Shown here in pieces: positions 27,915 through 35,679 of a DNA stretch of 64,000 nt (position 1 is its first letter; each line of letters opens with the position of its first letter). The stretch comes from VAZQ01 sp963739175. GTDB lineage: Bacteria > Pseudomonadota > Alphaproteobacteria > Rhizobiales > Xanthobacteraceae. The DNA is taken from NCBI GenBank assembly GCA_963739175.1, contig CAVTZH010000009.1:186001-250000 (forward strand), written 5' to 3'. The notes beneath the pieces were generated by a model, which worked only from the letters and a program-made list of their open reading frames with translations, was not told the DNA's origin and ran no database searches. Both the position numbers and the translations under genes were made by a program.

Positions 27915-29510
27915 CTATTTCTTCGGCGGTGAGGCCGCGAACTGCGAGCCGCGCACGCACATGCGGCCGCGCGGATCCTGCCAGAGCTTCTCGGTCGCGT
28001 GCAGGTGGCCGATGGCGCGGGCGACGGTGCGGAAATTGTAGGCCGCGAATTTTTCCGCGATGTCGGTGTAGTAGAGCGGCGCCTTCTCGATCGCCGCCAG
28101 GATGTCCTTCGCCAGCGCCGCCACCTCGGCGTCGTCGGCCGCGGCCTTGCCGGCCTCGTCCTTCTTGCCGTTGGCGTAATCGTCGATCTTCGCGGTCTCC
28201 GCATAAGCGTAAGTGATGCGCTCGTAGTGCTCCTTCGGGATGCCGTCCGGGATGGTTGCATCGATGCCGACCTTGGCGCCGGTCGGCACGATGCCGGCGC
28301 CCTGCGGCAGGCTCGGATCGAGCGGCTTGGCGCGCGCATTGCCGACGATCATGACGTCCTTATCGCCCTGCACACGGGTCGCGATCGCCCACTCCACGTC
28401 CATCGGGTCGAACACGTCGATGTCGTCGTCGACCACGACCACGTGCTTGAGGTCCATCACCGAGAGCGCCGCGAGCAGCGCGTTCTTCGCCTCGCCCGGC
28501 TGCTTCTTGATCGAGATCACGGCGTGCCAGAACGCGCAGCCGCCGAGCGTGACGTTGATGTCCTTCACCTGCACGCCGGCGGTGCGCAGCGCCTGCCGGA
28601 TCGCGGCGTAGCGCGTCGGCGCCGCCAGCCAGGTGTTCTCCCACGGCATGTGCAGGTTGTAGTAGATCGCGTCCTTGCGCATCGACACCGCCTTGATGCG
28701 CACCAGCGGGTTCCAGTGCAGCCCGCCCATCAGCCGCGTGAACTCGCCGAAGCGTCCTTCCGGCCAGGTCCAGCCGGTCGGCAGGATCTCGCCTTCGAGC
28801 ACGATCTCGGCATCGGCAATGTAAGGCATGTCGATGGTGGAGCAGGGCGCCAGCTCGACCGGCGCGCCGCGCAGGCCGCCGGCGATCGCCATCTCGTCGA
28901 CCCCGAGCGGCGCGCGATAGCCGGAGCCGGTAATCTCGATCGGATGCGTGCCGATCGAGATCGAGATCGGCAGCGGCTCCTTGCGTTCGAACGCGCGCTG
29001 CGCAAACAGCCGCATGTTGTTGGGCGTGACGATGTCGATGCCGGTGAGGTTCTTTTCCTTCACGATGAAGCGATAGATGCCGGAATTGATCCCGAGCTCG
29101 GGATCGCGCGCGATCACCACGCCGGCGGTGATCATCGGCCCGCCGTCGTAGATCGACGACATCGGAATCGGAATTTTATAGAGATCGACCTCGTCGCCGG
29201 TCATGACAACCTCGCGCGTCGGCGAGGTCTTCACGTGCTTGGGCGGGATCGGCTTCGCGATCGCGGCCGAGAGCTTGTCCTCGATCTCGCGATAGGTCTC
29301 GGCGCCGAGGCTCATCATCGCGCGCTCGCGCGAGCGGATGATGCCGGAGACCACCGGCATGTCGTAGCCGATCACGTTGTGGAAGAAGAGCGCGGTCTTC
29401 GCCTGATCCACCAGCGTCGCGATGTGGCGGATGTCGACCGCCTGATGCAGGTCGACAAGCTCGCCGGTCTGCCGCAGCCGGTCGAGGAACTGGCGGAAGT
29501 TTTCCTGCAT
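27915..29510 (-). CDS. UbiD-family decarboxylase with C-terminal extension
   Basis: 531-residue UbiD-family prenyl-FMN-dependent decarboxylase, only moderately like the one at 18816. Landmarks: ENFRQFLDRLRQTGELVDLH, IPIPMSSIYDGGPMITAGVVI, the GGLRGAPVELAPC loop with the conserved arginine, EGRFGEFTRLMGG in place of the usual E-(F/Y)-TGYY, HWNPLVRIKAVSMRKDAIYY and VEWAIATRVQ. An extra 80-residue tail (DDAEVAALAKDILAAIEKAPLYY...VCVRGS-like end, residues 450-531) resembles a small winged-helix or subunit-like domain. ATG 29510 follows GGAGCG. It stands alone on the minus strand, divergent from the cupin dioxygenase operon across a 294-base spacer. Confidence 0.87.
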   Translation of the reverse strand: MQENFRQFLDRLRQTGELVDLHQAVDIRHIATLVDQAKTALFFHNVIGYDMPVVSGIIRSRERAMMSLGAETYREIEDKLSAAIAKPIPPKHVKTSPTREVVMTGDEVDLYKIPIPMSSIYDGGPMITAGVVIARDPELGINSGIYRFIVKEKNLTGIDIVTPNNMRLFAQRAFERKEPLPISISIGTHPIEITGSGYRAPLGVDEMAIAGGLRGAPVELAPCSTIDMPYIADAEIVLEGEILPTGWTWPEGRFGEFTRLMGGLHWNPLVRIKAVSMRKDAIYYNLHMPWENTWLAAPTRYAAIRQALRTAGVQVKDINVTLGGCAFWHAVISIKKQPGEAKNALLAALSVMDLKHVVVVDDDIDVFDPMDVEWAIATRVQGDKDVMIVGNARAKPLDPSLPQGAGIVPTGAKVGIDATIPDGIPKEHYERITYAYAETAKIDDYANGKKDEAGKAAADDAEVAALAKDILAAIEKAPLYYTDIAEKFAAYNFRTVARAIGHLHATEKLWQDPRGRMCVRGSQFAASPPKK

Positions 29511-29639
29511 GACGCGCTCCGAAAAAATGGGTCGGCGATTGCGTAGCGGAACCGCACCCGCTGTCAATCGAGGCGCGGTGGATGGGGTGGTGGCGCGTGC
29601 GGCACGGCAAGCGAACGAGGCGAATTCCCCGTGGGAGGA

Positions 29640-29804
29640 CGCGGGCCAAGCCGGAAGCGCGCCGCCTTACGGGAGAATATCCTAAAAATGCGTGATCACT
29701 CAATACGATCATGCTATATTTATTGCCATAAATAGTATGTCTTGCCAAATATCTGTTTTGATGTAGAATATTACTACTGAATCATTCGCGTTTTGGAGCA
29801 TGCC
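29640..29804. promoter_or_regulatory. AT-rich divergent promoter region with palindrome
   Basis: The spacer between the UbiD gene and the cupin gene turns sharply AT-rich from about 29680. It contains CTATATTTATTGCCATAAATAG (29714-29735, with arms CTAT..TTAT and ATAAATAG), repeated TGATCA/GATC steps, and AATATTACTACTG before the cupin ribosome site GGAG (29796-29799). The composition contrast with the GC-rich neighbours suggests a promoter/operator region or a remnant of foreign DNA. No gene is seen here. Confidence 0.45.
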
Positions 29805-30389
29805 ATGCTGCAAGCCCGCCCCGCCCAGCTCGAAACCCGCCGCCGGCCGGCGGTTTCAACGTCCGCGCTGAGCTATCCGGTCGCGCTGCTGATGGCGGAA
29901 ATCGGCGATGCCTGCGATGGCCCAGCCCATGCGATGGGTGACCGCATCGCTCATGCGCTGCGGGTCGCGGCGGCGATGCCGGACCTGCTGACGCCGGAAC
30001 TGCGTGCCCCGCACGCGGGCTGCTACGCCCGCCACACCATCGCTGCCGACCCCGCCGGCCGTTTCACGCTTCTGTCCATTGTCTGGGGCCCTGGCCAGTT
30101 CTCGCCGCCGCATGCCCACGATGCCTGGTGCGCCTATGCCGTCGCGGAGAACACGCTCACGGAGACGCTCTACGAATTCGATGCCCAGAGCGGGAAGGCG
30201 GTCGCCGCCGGCACAACGGAACGTGAGCCGGGCTATGCTTGTTTCGCGCCGGCCGGGCTTGAACAAATCCACCGGCTTGGTAATGCCACAGGTGTCGGCG
30301 CGATCTCGCTCCACGCCTATGGCGTCGAGGGCTCGCGCGTCGGCACGCATGTCAACCGGCTGATGGACGTCGCCGAACGCGAAAGGTGA
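29805..30389 (+). CDS. cysteine-dioxygenase-type cupin protein
   Basis: 194-residue cupin of the cysteine dioxygenase type I/3-mercaptopropionate dioxygenase group. The metal-binding region is VWGPGQFSPPHAHDAWCAYAVAENTLTETLYEF, matching the W-G-P-G...H-x-H...C...E(T) pattern of thiol dioxygenases; the distal His is probably in ISLHAYGVEG. It would use Fe(II) and O2 on a thiol or similar small acid. The first 60 residues are not obviously conserved. ATG 29805 follows GGAG; TTG 29793 is an alternative. The stop overlaps the GTG possibilities of the reductase gene, so the two are co-translated. The actual substrate is uncertain. Confidence 0.8.
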   Translation: MLQARPAQLETRRRPAVSTSALSYPVALLMAEIGDACDGPAHAMGDRIAHALRVAAAMPDLLTPELRAPHAGCYARHTIAADPAGRFTLLSIVWGPGQFSPPHAHDAWCAYAVAENTLTETLYEFDAQSGKAVAAGTTEREPGYACFAPAGLEQIHRLGNATGVGAISLHAYGVEGSRVGTHVNRLMDVAERER

Positions 30390-30406
30390 GGCTCGTGAGT
30401 GGTACG

Positions 30407-31411
30407 ATGAAGGCGCTGCTGCTGCGCCAGCACGGAGGTCTCGAAAATCTAGAGGTGGTGACCGACAAGCCGATCCCGCAGGCGGTCGAAGGCCATGTCG
30501 TCATCCGCGTCCGCGCCTCCTCCTTCAACTACCACGACGTATTCACCATGCGCGGCATGCCCGGCATCAAGGTGCCGCTGCCCGTCGTCATCGGCCTCGA
30601 CATGGCCGGCGAGATCTCCGAAGTCGGCCCCGGCGTCACCGGCTGGAAGGCCGGCGACCGCGTGCTGGTCAATCCCGTCAACAAGACCAAGGGCCTGATG
30701 GGCGAGATGCTCGACGGCGGCATGGCGGAATACTGCCTCGTCGCCGCGGATCAACTCGTCGCCATGCCTGCGGGGGTCACGTTCGAGGAAGCGGCGTCGC
30801 TGCCGGTCGCCTACGGCACCGCGCACCGCATGATCGTCACCCACAACACCATCAAGAAGGGCGACAAGGTCATCATCCTCGGCGCCTCCGGCGGCGTCGG
30901 CACCGGCTGCGTGATCCTGTGCAAGCTGTTCGGCGCCGAGGTGATCTCCTGCACCTCGAGCCCGGAGAAGGTCGACGCGCTGAAGAAGCTCGGCTCCGAC
31001 GAGGTGCTCAACATCAAGGACACCGACTTCTCGAAATGGGCGGTCGAGAAATACGGCAAGCCGCAGCGCCGCACCTATGACGGCGGCGTCGACGTGGTGA
31101 TCAATTTCACCGGCGGCGACACCTGGCATCCGTCGCTGCGCTGCCTCAAGCGCGGCGGCAAGCTGCTCGTCTGCGGCGCCACCGCCGGCTACGACCCGAA
31201 AGAGGATTTGCGCTACATCTGGAGCTTCGAGCTCAACATCATCGGCTCGAACAGCTTCTACGACGAGGACCTGAAGGGTTTGATGGCGCTGATCGCCGAG
31301 GGCAAGATGAAGCCGGTGATCGACAAGGTGCTGCCGCTCGAACAGGCGGCCGAGGGCCTGCGTCTGATCCAGGACCGCGAGGTCATCGGCAAGGTGGTCG
31401 TGGCGCCATAG
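30407..31411 (+). CDS. MDR-family quinone reductase/alcohol dehydrogenase-like oxidoreductase
   Basis: 334-residue medium-chain dehydrogenase/reductase. Conserved pieces: SFNYHDVFTMRGMPGIKVPLPVVIGLDMAGEI, GWKAGDRVLVNPVN, and the nucleotide fold VIILGASGGVGTGCVILCKLFGAEV. The catalytic zinc cysteine found in true alcohol dehydrogenases (after the N-terminal strand) is replaced in SFNYHD, suggesting a zinc-independent quinone or enoyl reductase, with the later Cys/Asp structural-zinc set also absent. Start could be ATG 30407, GTG 30395 or GTG 30386, all in frame; AGGTGAGG (30385-30392) favours the first two. Follows the cupin gene directly. Confidence 0.85.
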   Translation: MKALLLRQHGGLENLEVVTDKPIPQAVEGHVVIRVRASSFNYHDVFTMRGMPGIKVPLPVVIGLDMAGEISEVGPGVTGWKAGDRVLVNPVNKTKGLMGEMLDGGMAEYCLVAADQLVAMPAGVTFEEAASLPVAYGTAHRMIVTHNTIKKGDKVIILGASGGVGTGCVILCKLFGAEVISCTSSPEKVDALKKLGSDEVLNIKDTDFSKWAVEKYGKPQRRTYDGGVDVVINFTGGDTWHPSLRCLKRGGKLLVCGATAGYDPKEDLRYIWSFELNIIGSNSFYDEDLKGLMALIAEGKMKPVIDKVLPLEQAAEGLRLIQDREVIGKVVVAP

Positions 31412-31451
31412 GTGACTTCGCTCGTGCCGCGGGTGCTGTCAGCTATTATTG

Positions 31452-31542
31452 TGCCCTCTCCCACCGAACTCGGGTTTACCCGAGTTCGGCACTTAGAGAT
31501 GATCGAAGTCGGAAACATCCGACTTCGATTGCGGGAGAGGGC
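31452..31542. repeat. nested cruciform-type repeat
   Basis: An outer arm GCCCTCTCCC (31452-31461) pairs with GGGAGAGGGC (31533-31542). Inside are two perfect 12-base hairpins: CCGAACTCGGGT-TT-ACCCGAGTTCGG (31464-31489) and ATCGAAGTCGGA-AACA-TCCGACTTCGAT (31502-31529). The whole can fold into a three-way, cloverleaf-like cruciform. Further GGGAGAGGGG and CCCTCCCC elements follow to 31672. The 313-base spacer between the reductase and thioesterase genes consists almost entirely of this repeat block and holds no gene. Confidence 0.85.
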
Positions 31543-31724
31543 TACTCGGACTCTCAACAGTGGGAACGGGAGAGGGGTTTGCTTCGTAAAATGCTTCTTT
31601 CGAAGAGGACCCCTCACCCGATTGTATTTGTGGAATCTTTCTTTAGCCCTCCCCCGCAAGGGGAGAGGGCATAGTAACGACGGGCGCAGCCTGTGGCGCT
31701 GTTGTTGTTTAGGAGCACGTATCA

Positions 31725-32154
31725 ATGTCCGACGAGATCACCCTCGAAAAGGCCCAGGCAGCTCATTACCCGCGCGCCGTATCACCAGTGGCTGGGGCTG
31801 AAGGTTGTCGCCATCCATGACGACGGCATCGAGCTGACCGCCACCTGGCGTGAGGAATGGGTGGTCAATCCGGAGCGGCGCTACACCCACGGTGGCATCC
31901 TTGCGGCGCTGGTCGATCTCGCCGCCGACTGGGCGATGCTGAAAAAGCTCGGCCGGCCGGTGCCGACCATCGATCTGCGCGTCGACTATCACGCCGCTGC
32001 GATGCCCGGCGACCTGACCGCCAAAGGCAAGGTGGTGCGGCAGGGCGGCCAGTTCTCCTGCGCCGAAGCGTCTATCTACGACAAGGACGGCAAGCTCCTG
32101 GCGTCCGGCCGCGGCACCTATTTCACTGCGCCACCGCCGCCGCCGAAGGCGTGA
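31725..32154 (+). CDS. PaaI-family hot-dog thioesterase (frameshifted)
   Basis: About 142-residue acyl-CoA thioesterase of the PaaI/YbgC-like hot-dog fold. The key stretch RRYTHGGILAALVDLAADWAML contains the family HGG motif and the acidic residue expected at the active site. MSDEITLEKAQA is read from ATG 31725 (AGGAG nine bases upstream), then the frame shifts near 31752-31758 (one extra base) to LITRAPYHQWLGLKVVAIH. It lies directly ahead of a CoA ligase gene and presumably hydrolyses stalled or off-pathway acyl-CoAs made in that pathway. Confidence 0.8.
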
Positions 32155-32167
32155 TAGAAACCGCGCG

Positions 32168-33847
32168 ATGCCTGCGTTCAGCAATCTCGGCGATCTGATC
32201 GTCCGCGACCGCGACATGTCGAAGGTCGCGGTGATCGACCTCGGCGGCGAGACGAGGCCGCGCGAGTTCAGCTACGCGCAGCTCGACGCCATGGCGAACG
32301 GCATCGCGCGCGCGCTGAGCAGGCGCGGTTTCGCCCGCGGCGACCGCATCGCGATTCTCTCCGCCAACCGCGCCGAATTTATCGCGGCCTATTTCGGAAT
32401 CATGCGCGCCGGCTTCGTCGCGGTGCCGGTGAACTTCAAGTTTCCGCAACAGACCATCCACTTCATCATCAAGGATTCCGGCGCCAAGCTCGTGTTCTGC
32501 GATGCGCCGCGGCGCAAGGATTGCCCTGGCGACTTGCCGGCCGTCGTTTTTGGCGCCGAGGATGCCGAAAGCTTCGACGCGTTCCTCGACAATGGTCCGC
32601 TCGACGCGATCGTCCCCGCGCAGAACGAGGCCGCAATGTTCCTCTACACCTCGGGCTCGACCGGCACGCCCAAGGGCGTCGTGCTCTCGCACCAGAGCCA
32701 CATCTGGGTGGTGAATGCGCGGCTCGCGCCCGGGCTCGACAAGCACCGCTATCTGATCGCGGCGCCGCTCTACCACATGAATGCGCTGGCGCTCTCCAAG
32801 CTTGCCTGCGCGGCGCATGCCACCATCGTGCTGCTCCCGCAGTTCACGGCGCGCGCCTACATCGAGGCGATCGAGCGCTACCGCGCCACCTGGCTGACCG
32901 CGGTGCCGCCGATGATGGCGATGATGCTGCGCGAGACCGACCTGATGGCGAATACCGATCTCTCCAGCGTGCAGTTCGTGCGCATGGGCTCGGCGCCGGT
33001 GAGCCAGAGCCTGATGCAGGCGATCCATCGCGCGCTGCCGAAAGCGGCGGTGACCAACGCCTACGGCACCACCGAAGCCGGCCCGGTGGTGTTCGGCCCG
33101 CATCCGAAGGGGTTGCAGCAGCCGGAAATGTCGGTCGGCTATCCGCACCCGCAGGTGCAACTCCGTCTGGTCGACGGTGACAACCGCGATGCGACGCAGG
33201 GCGTGCTCGAGATGAAGTGTCCGGCAGTGATGAACGGCTATCACAACCGGCCCGACGTGCCGCCGCCGATCACCAAGGACGGCTACTACATCACTGGCGA
33301 CGTGTTCCGCCGCGACGAGAACGGCTTCCACTATTTCGTCGGCCGCACCGACGACATGTTCGTCTCGGGTGGGGAGAACATCTATCCCGCCGACGTCGAG
33401 CGCATGCTTGAGCGCCATCCCGGCGTCGCGCAGGCCGCGGTGGTGCCGGTCGACGACGAGATCAAGGGTCAGAAGCCGGTGGCGTTCGTGATCCCGAAGG
33501 CCGGGCAATCACCAAGCGAAGATGAGATCAAGAAGTTCGCGCTCGCCAACGCGCCGGCATACCAGCATCCGCGCTCGGTGTGGTTCGTGGACGAGTTGCC
33601 CCTTGCCTCGACCAACAAGGTCGACCGCAATCAGCTGATAAAGACAGCCGCGGAACGGGTGCGCGCCGCGCAGGGGTATGACTACTTCAACCCCGCGGTC
33701 GCCAACACCGGACGCCAGCGCTCGTCCTCTTCCTTGAGGAACGCGCGCATCTTGTCCGGGCTCGAACCGACGATCGGCTCGAGGCCCTGGTCGGTCAGCG
33801 CCTTCTGCATCGCCGGCTCCTGCATCAGCGTCTGCGTGGCCTGGTAG
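32168..33847 (+). CDS. AMP-binding acyl-CoA synthetase with run-on C-terminus
   Basis: Acyl/aryl-CoA ligase of the ANL superfamily. Motifs: FLYTSGSTGTPKGVVLSH (ATP loop), NAYGTTEAGPVVFG, YYITGDVFRRDENGFHYFVGRTDDMFVSGGENIYP (read in pieces) and the C-terminal catalytic lysine in ASTNKVDRNQL. Family members usually end about 10-25 residues after that lysine. Here the frame runs on for about 55 residues and overlaps the convergent receptor gene (stop at 33682) by 166 bases, suggesting the natural stop, near 33675, has been lost through an indel. Only thirteen bases separate it from the thioesterase stop. Confidence 0.85.
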   Translation: MPAFSNLGDLIVRDRDMSKVAVIDLGGETRPREFSYAQLDAMANGIARALSRRGFARGDRIAILSANRAEFIAAYFGIMRAGFVAVPVNFKFPQQTIHFIIKDSGAKLVFCDAPRRKDCPGDLPAVVFGAEDAESFDAFLDNGPLDAIVPAQNEAAMFLYTSGSTGTPKGVVLSHQSHIWVVNARLAPGLDKHRYLIAAPLYHMNALALSKLACAAHATIVLLPQFTARAYIEAIERYRATWLTAVPPMMAMMLRETDLMANTDLSSVQFVRMGSAPVSQSLMQAIHRALPKAAVTNAYGTTEAGPVVFGPHPKGLQQPEMSVGYPHPQVQLRLVDGDNRDATQGVLEMKCPAVMNGYHNRPDVPPPITKDGYYITGDVFRRDENGFHYFVGRTDDMFVSGGENIYPADVERMLERHPGVAQAAVVPVDDEIKGQKPVAFVIPKAGQSPSEDEIKKFALANAPAYQHPRSVWFVDELPLASTNKVDRNQLIKTAAERVRAAQGYDYFNPAVANTGRQRSSSSLRNARILSGLEPTIGSRPWSVSAFCIAGSCISVCVAW

Positions 33848-34662
33848 ATCTGATCGACGATCGGCTTCGGCGTGCCGGCCGGTGCGAGCAATCCGGTGAA
33901 CAGCGTGGCCACCATGTTCGGCAGCCCGGCTTCGACGGCAGTCGGGAAATTCGGCGCGCCCTTGAGGCGATCGGCCGACGTTACCGCAAGAATGCGAACC
34001 TTGCCGGACTCGTGCAGTTGCAGGAGCTGGCCGGTCACGTTGATGGTCGCGTATTGCACCGCGCCGCCGACGAGGTCGTTGATGCTCGGGCCGGCGCCTT
34101 TGTAAGGCACGTGCACAATCTTCGGCGTGTCGGTCAGGTGCTTGAACAGCTCGCCGGCGAGATGCGTCATGGTGCCGGCGCCGGCCGAGCCGTAGGAGAT
34201 ATTGTCCTGATTGGCCTTGGCGTAGGCGATGAACTCCTTGAGGTTCTTCGCCGGCACGCTGGGATTGACGATGATGCCGCTGGCCGACACCGCGAGAATG
34301 GAGATCGGCTCGAAGTCCTTCGCGGCGTTGTACTGGATCTTCGGCATGATCGCCGGATTGATCACCATCGTCGAGGTGTTGCAGAGCCCGAGCGTATAGC
34401 CGTCGGGTTTGGCGCGGGCGACGTCGTACATGCCGATGGTGCCGCCGGCACCGCCGATGTTCTCTACAACGACAGTGCCGAGGTGCGGCTTGATCCGCTC
34501 GGCGAACTGGCGCGCCACCGCGTCGACCACGCCGCCTGCGGAGAACGGAACAACCAGCCGGATCGGCCGCTCCGGATATTTCGCCTGGGCGAACGCCGCA
34601 AGCGGCGTCAGGGCCGATGCCGAGAGCGCGAGGCCGCCACCGAGGATTTCACGTCTGTTCAT
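33682..34662 (-). CDS. TTT-family solute receptor
   Basis: 326-residue TctC/Bug receptor. The signal peptide has paired arginines (MNRREILGGG) and ends LAAFAQ. Landmark segments: YPERPIRLVVPFSAGGVVDAVAR, VENIGGAGGTIGMYDVARAKPDGYTL, HVPYKGAGPSINDLVGGAVQ and FPTAVEAGLPNM. ATG 34662 has GGAGTGAAC upstream. It overlaps tail to tail with the run-on end of the CoA ligase and is divergent from the VOC-family gene at 34758, with palindromic operator candidates between. The ligand is unknown, perhaps an acid activated by the neighbouring ligase. Confidence 0.9.
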   Translation of the reverse strand: MNRREILGGGLALSASALTPLAAFAQAKYPERPIRLVVPFSAGGVVDAVARQFAERIKPHLGTVVVENIGGAGGTIGMYDVARAKPDGYTLGLCNTSTMVINPAIMPKIQYNAAKDFEPISILAVSASGIIVNPSVPAKNLKEFIAYAKANQDNISYGSAGAGTMTHLAGELFKHLTDTPKIVHVPYKGAGPSINDLVGGAVQYATINVTGQLLQLHESGKVRILAVTSADRLKGAPNFPTAVEAGLPNMVATLFTGLLAPAGTPKPIVDQIYQATQTLMQEPAMQKALTDQGLEPIVGSSPDKMRAFLKEEDERWRPVLATAGLK

Positions 34663-34686
34663 TAGTTCACTCCGAAAATTCCGTAT

Positions 34687-34729
34687 CGATGTCTTAGATA
34701 ATCTAGTCATGCGGTCCAGCGATGTCTTG
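34687..34729. promoter_or_regulatory. candidate operator: TAGATAATCTA palindrome and direct repeats
   Basis: The 95-base spacer between divergent genes contains a perfect palindrome TAGAT-A-ATCTA (34695-34705) and a direct repeat CGATGTCTT at 34687-34695 and 34720-34728, offset by 33 bases, about three helical turns. This could be a regulator site controlling the TTT receptor and the VOC protein together. No regulator gene is adjacent. Confidence 0.4.
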
Positions 34730-34757
34730 TAAGATGGTTAGGCAGGGGAAGGCTTTT

Positions 34758-35673
34758 GTGGCTCAAAATGTCGCAATGACAGAAACTGATCGTCAGTTGC
34801 CGGTCGGAGACGAGATTTTTCTCGACCATGTCGGCCATTTCGTGCGCGACCGGCAGGCAGCAGGTGCGGCACTCGCTCGCGCCGGTTTCGCGCCGACGCC
34901 GGTGTCGGTGCAGGTCGCGCCCGACGGCGGCCCGACCGGGACCGGCAATGTCTGCGCGATGATGACGCGCGGCTACATGGAAGTGCTGTTCAAGACCGCC
35001 GACACGCCGCTCGGCCGCGAGTTCGAAGCGGCGCTTGGCGCGCTATTCCGGCATCCAGCTCGCGGCTTTCGCGGTGGCCGACGCCAACGCTTGGCACCGC
35101 CGGCTCGGCGAGGCGGGCTTCCGCACGCGGCCGATTGCGCCGTTCAAGCGCCCGGTCGGCACCGAGACCGGCACCGACACGGCGTCGTTCACGGTGGCGC
35201 GGGTCGAGCCCGGCGAGATGGCGGAAGGCCGCATCCAGATGCTCACGCACCACACCGAAGCCGCGGTGTGGCAGAAGCGCTGGCTCACGCATCCGAACGG
35301 CGCGCGCGGGCTCGCAAGCCTTGCGGTCGTGGTGGCCGATGTCGGCGAGGCGGCGGCGCGCTATGCGCGCTTTGTGAACCGCCCGGCGGTGCGCACGCGG
35401 GCAGGGCAGGCGGTGCAGCTCGATCGCGGGCGGATCGATCTCGTCACGCACGAGGCGTTTGCGGCAGCGCTCCCGGAGATCGTGGTTCCCTCGCTGCCGT
35501 TCATCGCCGGCTACGGCGTGACGGTGCAATCTCTCGATGCCGCGGAAGTGGCGTTGCGCGGCAGCGGCCTGTCGTCGCGCAGCGTCGGCAGTGTGCTGGT
35601 CGTGCCGTTTCCAGATGAACTGGGAAAGGGTGCCTGGCTGTTCAGCGAAGACAGCCGGGCTTCGGTCTTCTGA
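34758..35673 (+). CDS. VOC/glyoxalase-like domain protein (frameshifted)
   Basis: About 304-residue protein with an N-terminal glyoxalase-like domain (IFLDHVGHFVRDRQAAGAALARAGF) and a second copy later (LASLAVVVADVGEAAARYARFVNRP), so two VOC modules. The metal-type residues His (LDHVG) and Glu (YMEVLF) are visible. The frame breaks near 35035-35038 (one extra base): GREFEAAL continues as ARYSGIQLAAFAVADANAW. GTG 34758 has AGGGGAAGG at a good distance; ATG 34776 is the alternative. Such proteins can be dioxygenases, isomerases or lyases; nothing shows which. Confidence 0.75.
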
Positions 35674-35679
35674 CGCGAG

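Noticed and set aside
32123..33508. 461-residue minus-strand frame opposite the CoA ligase
   Set aside because: Arg/His/Asp-rich complement of the ligase without motifs.
34768..34779. ATG-TCG-CAA-TGA mini-frame before the VOC gene
   Set aside because: A three-codon frame, more likely chance inside the leader than a regulatory upstream peptide.
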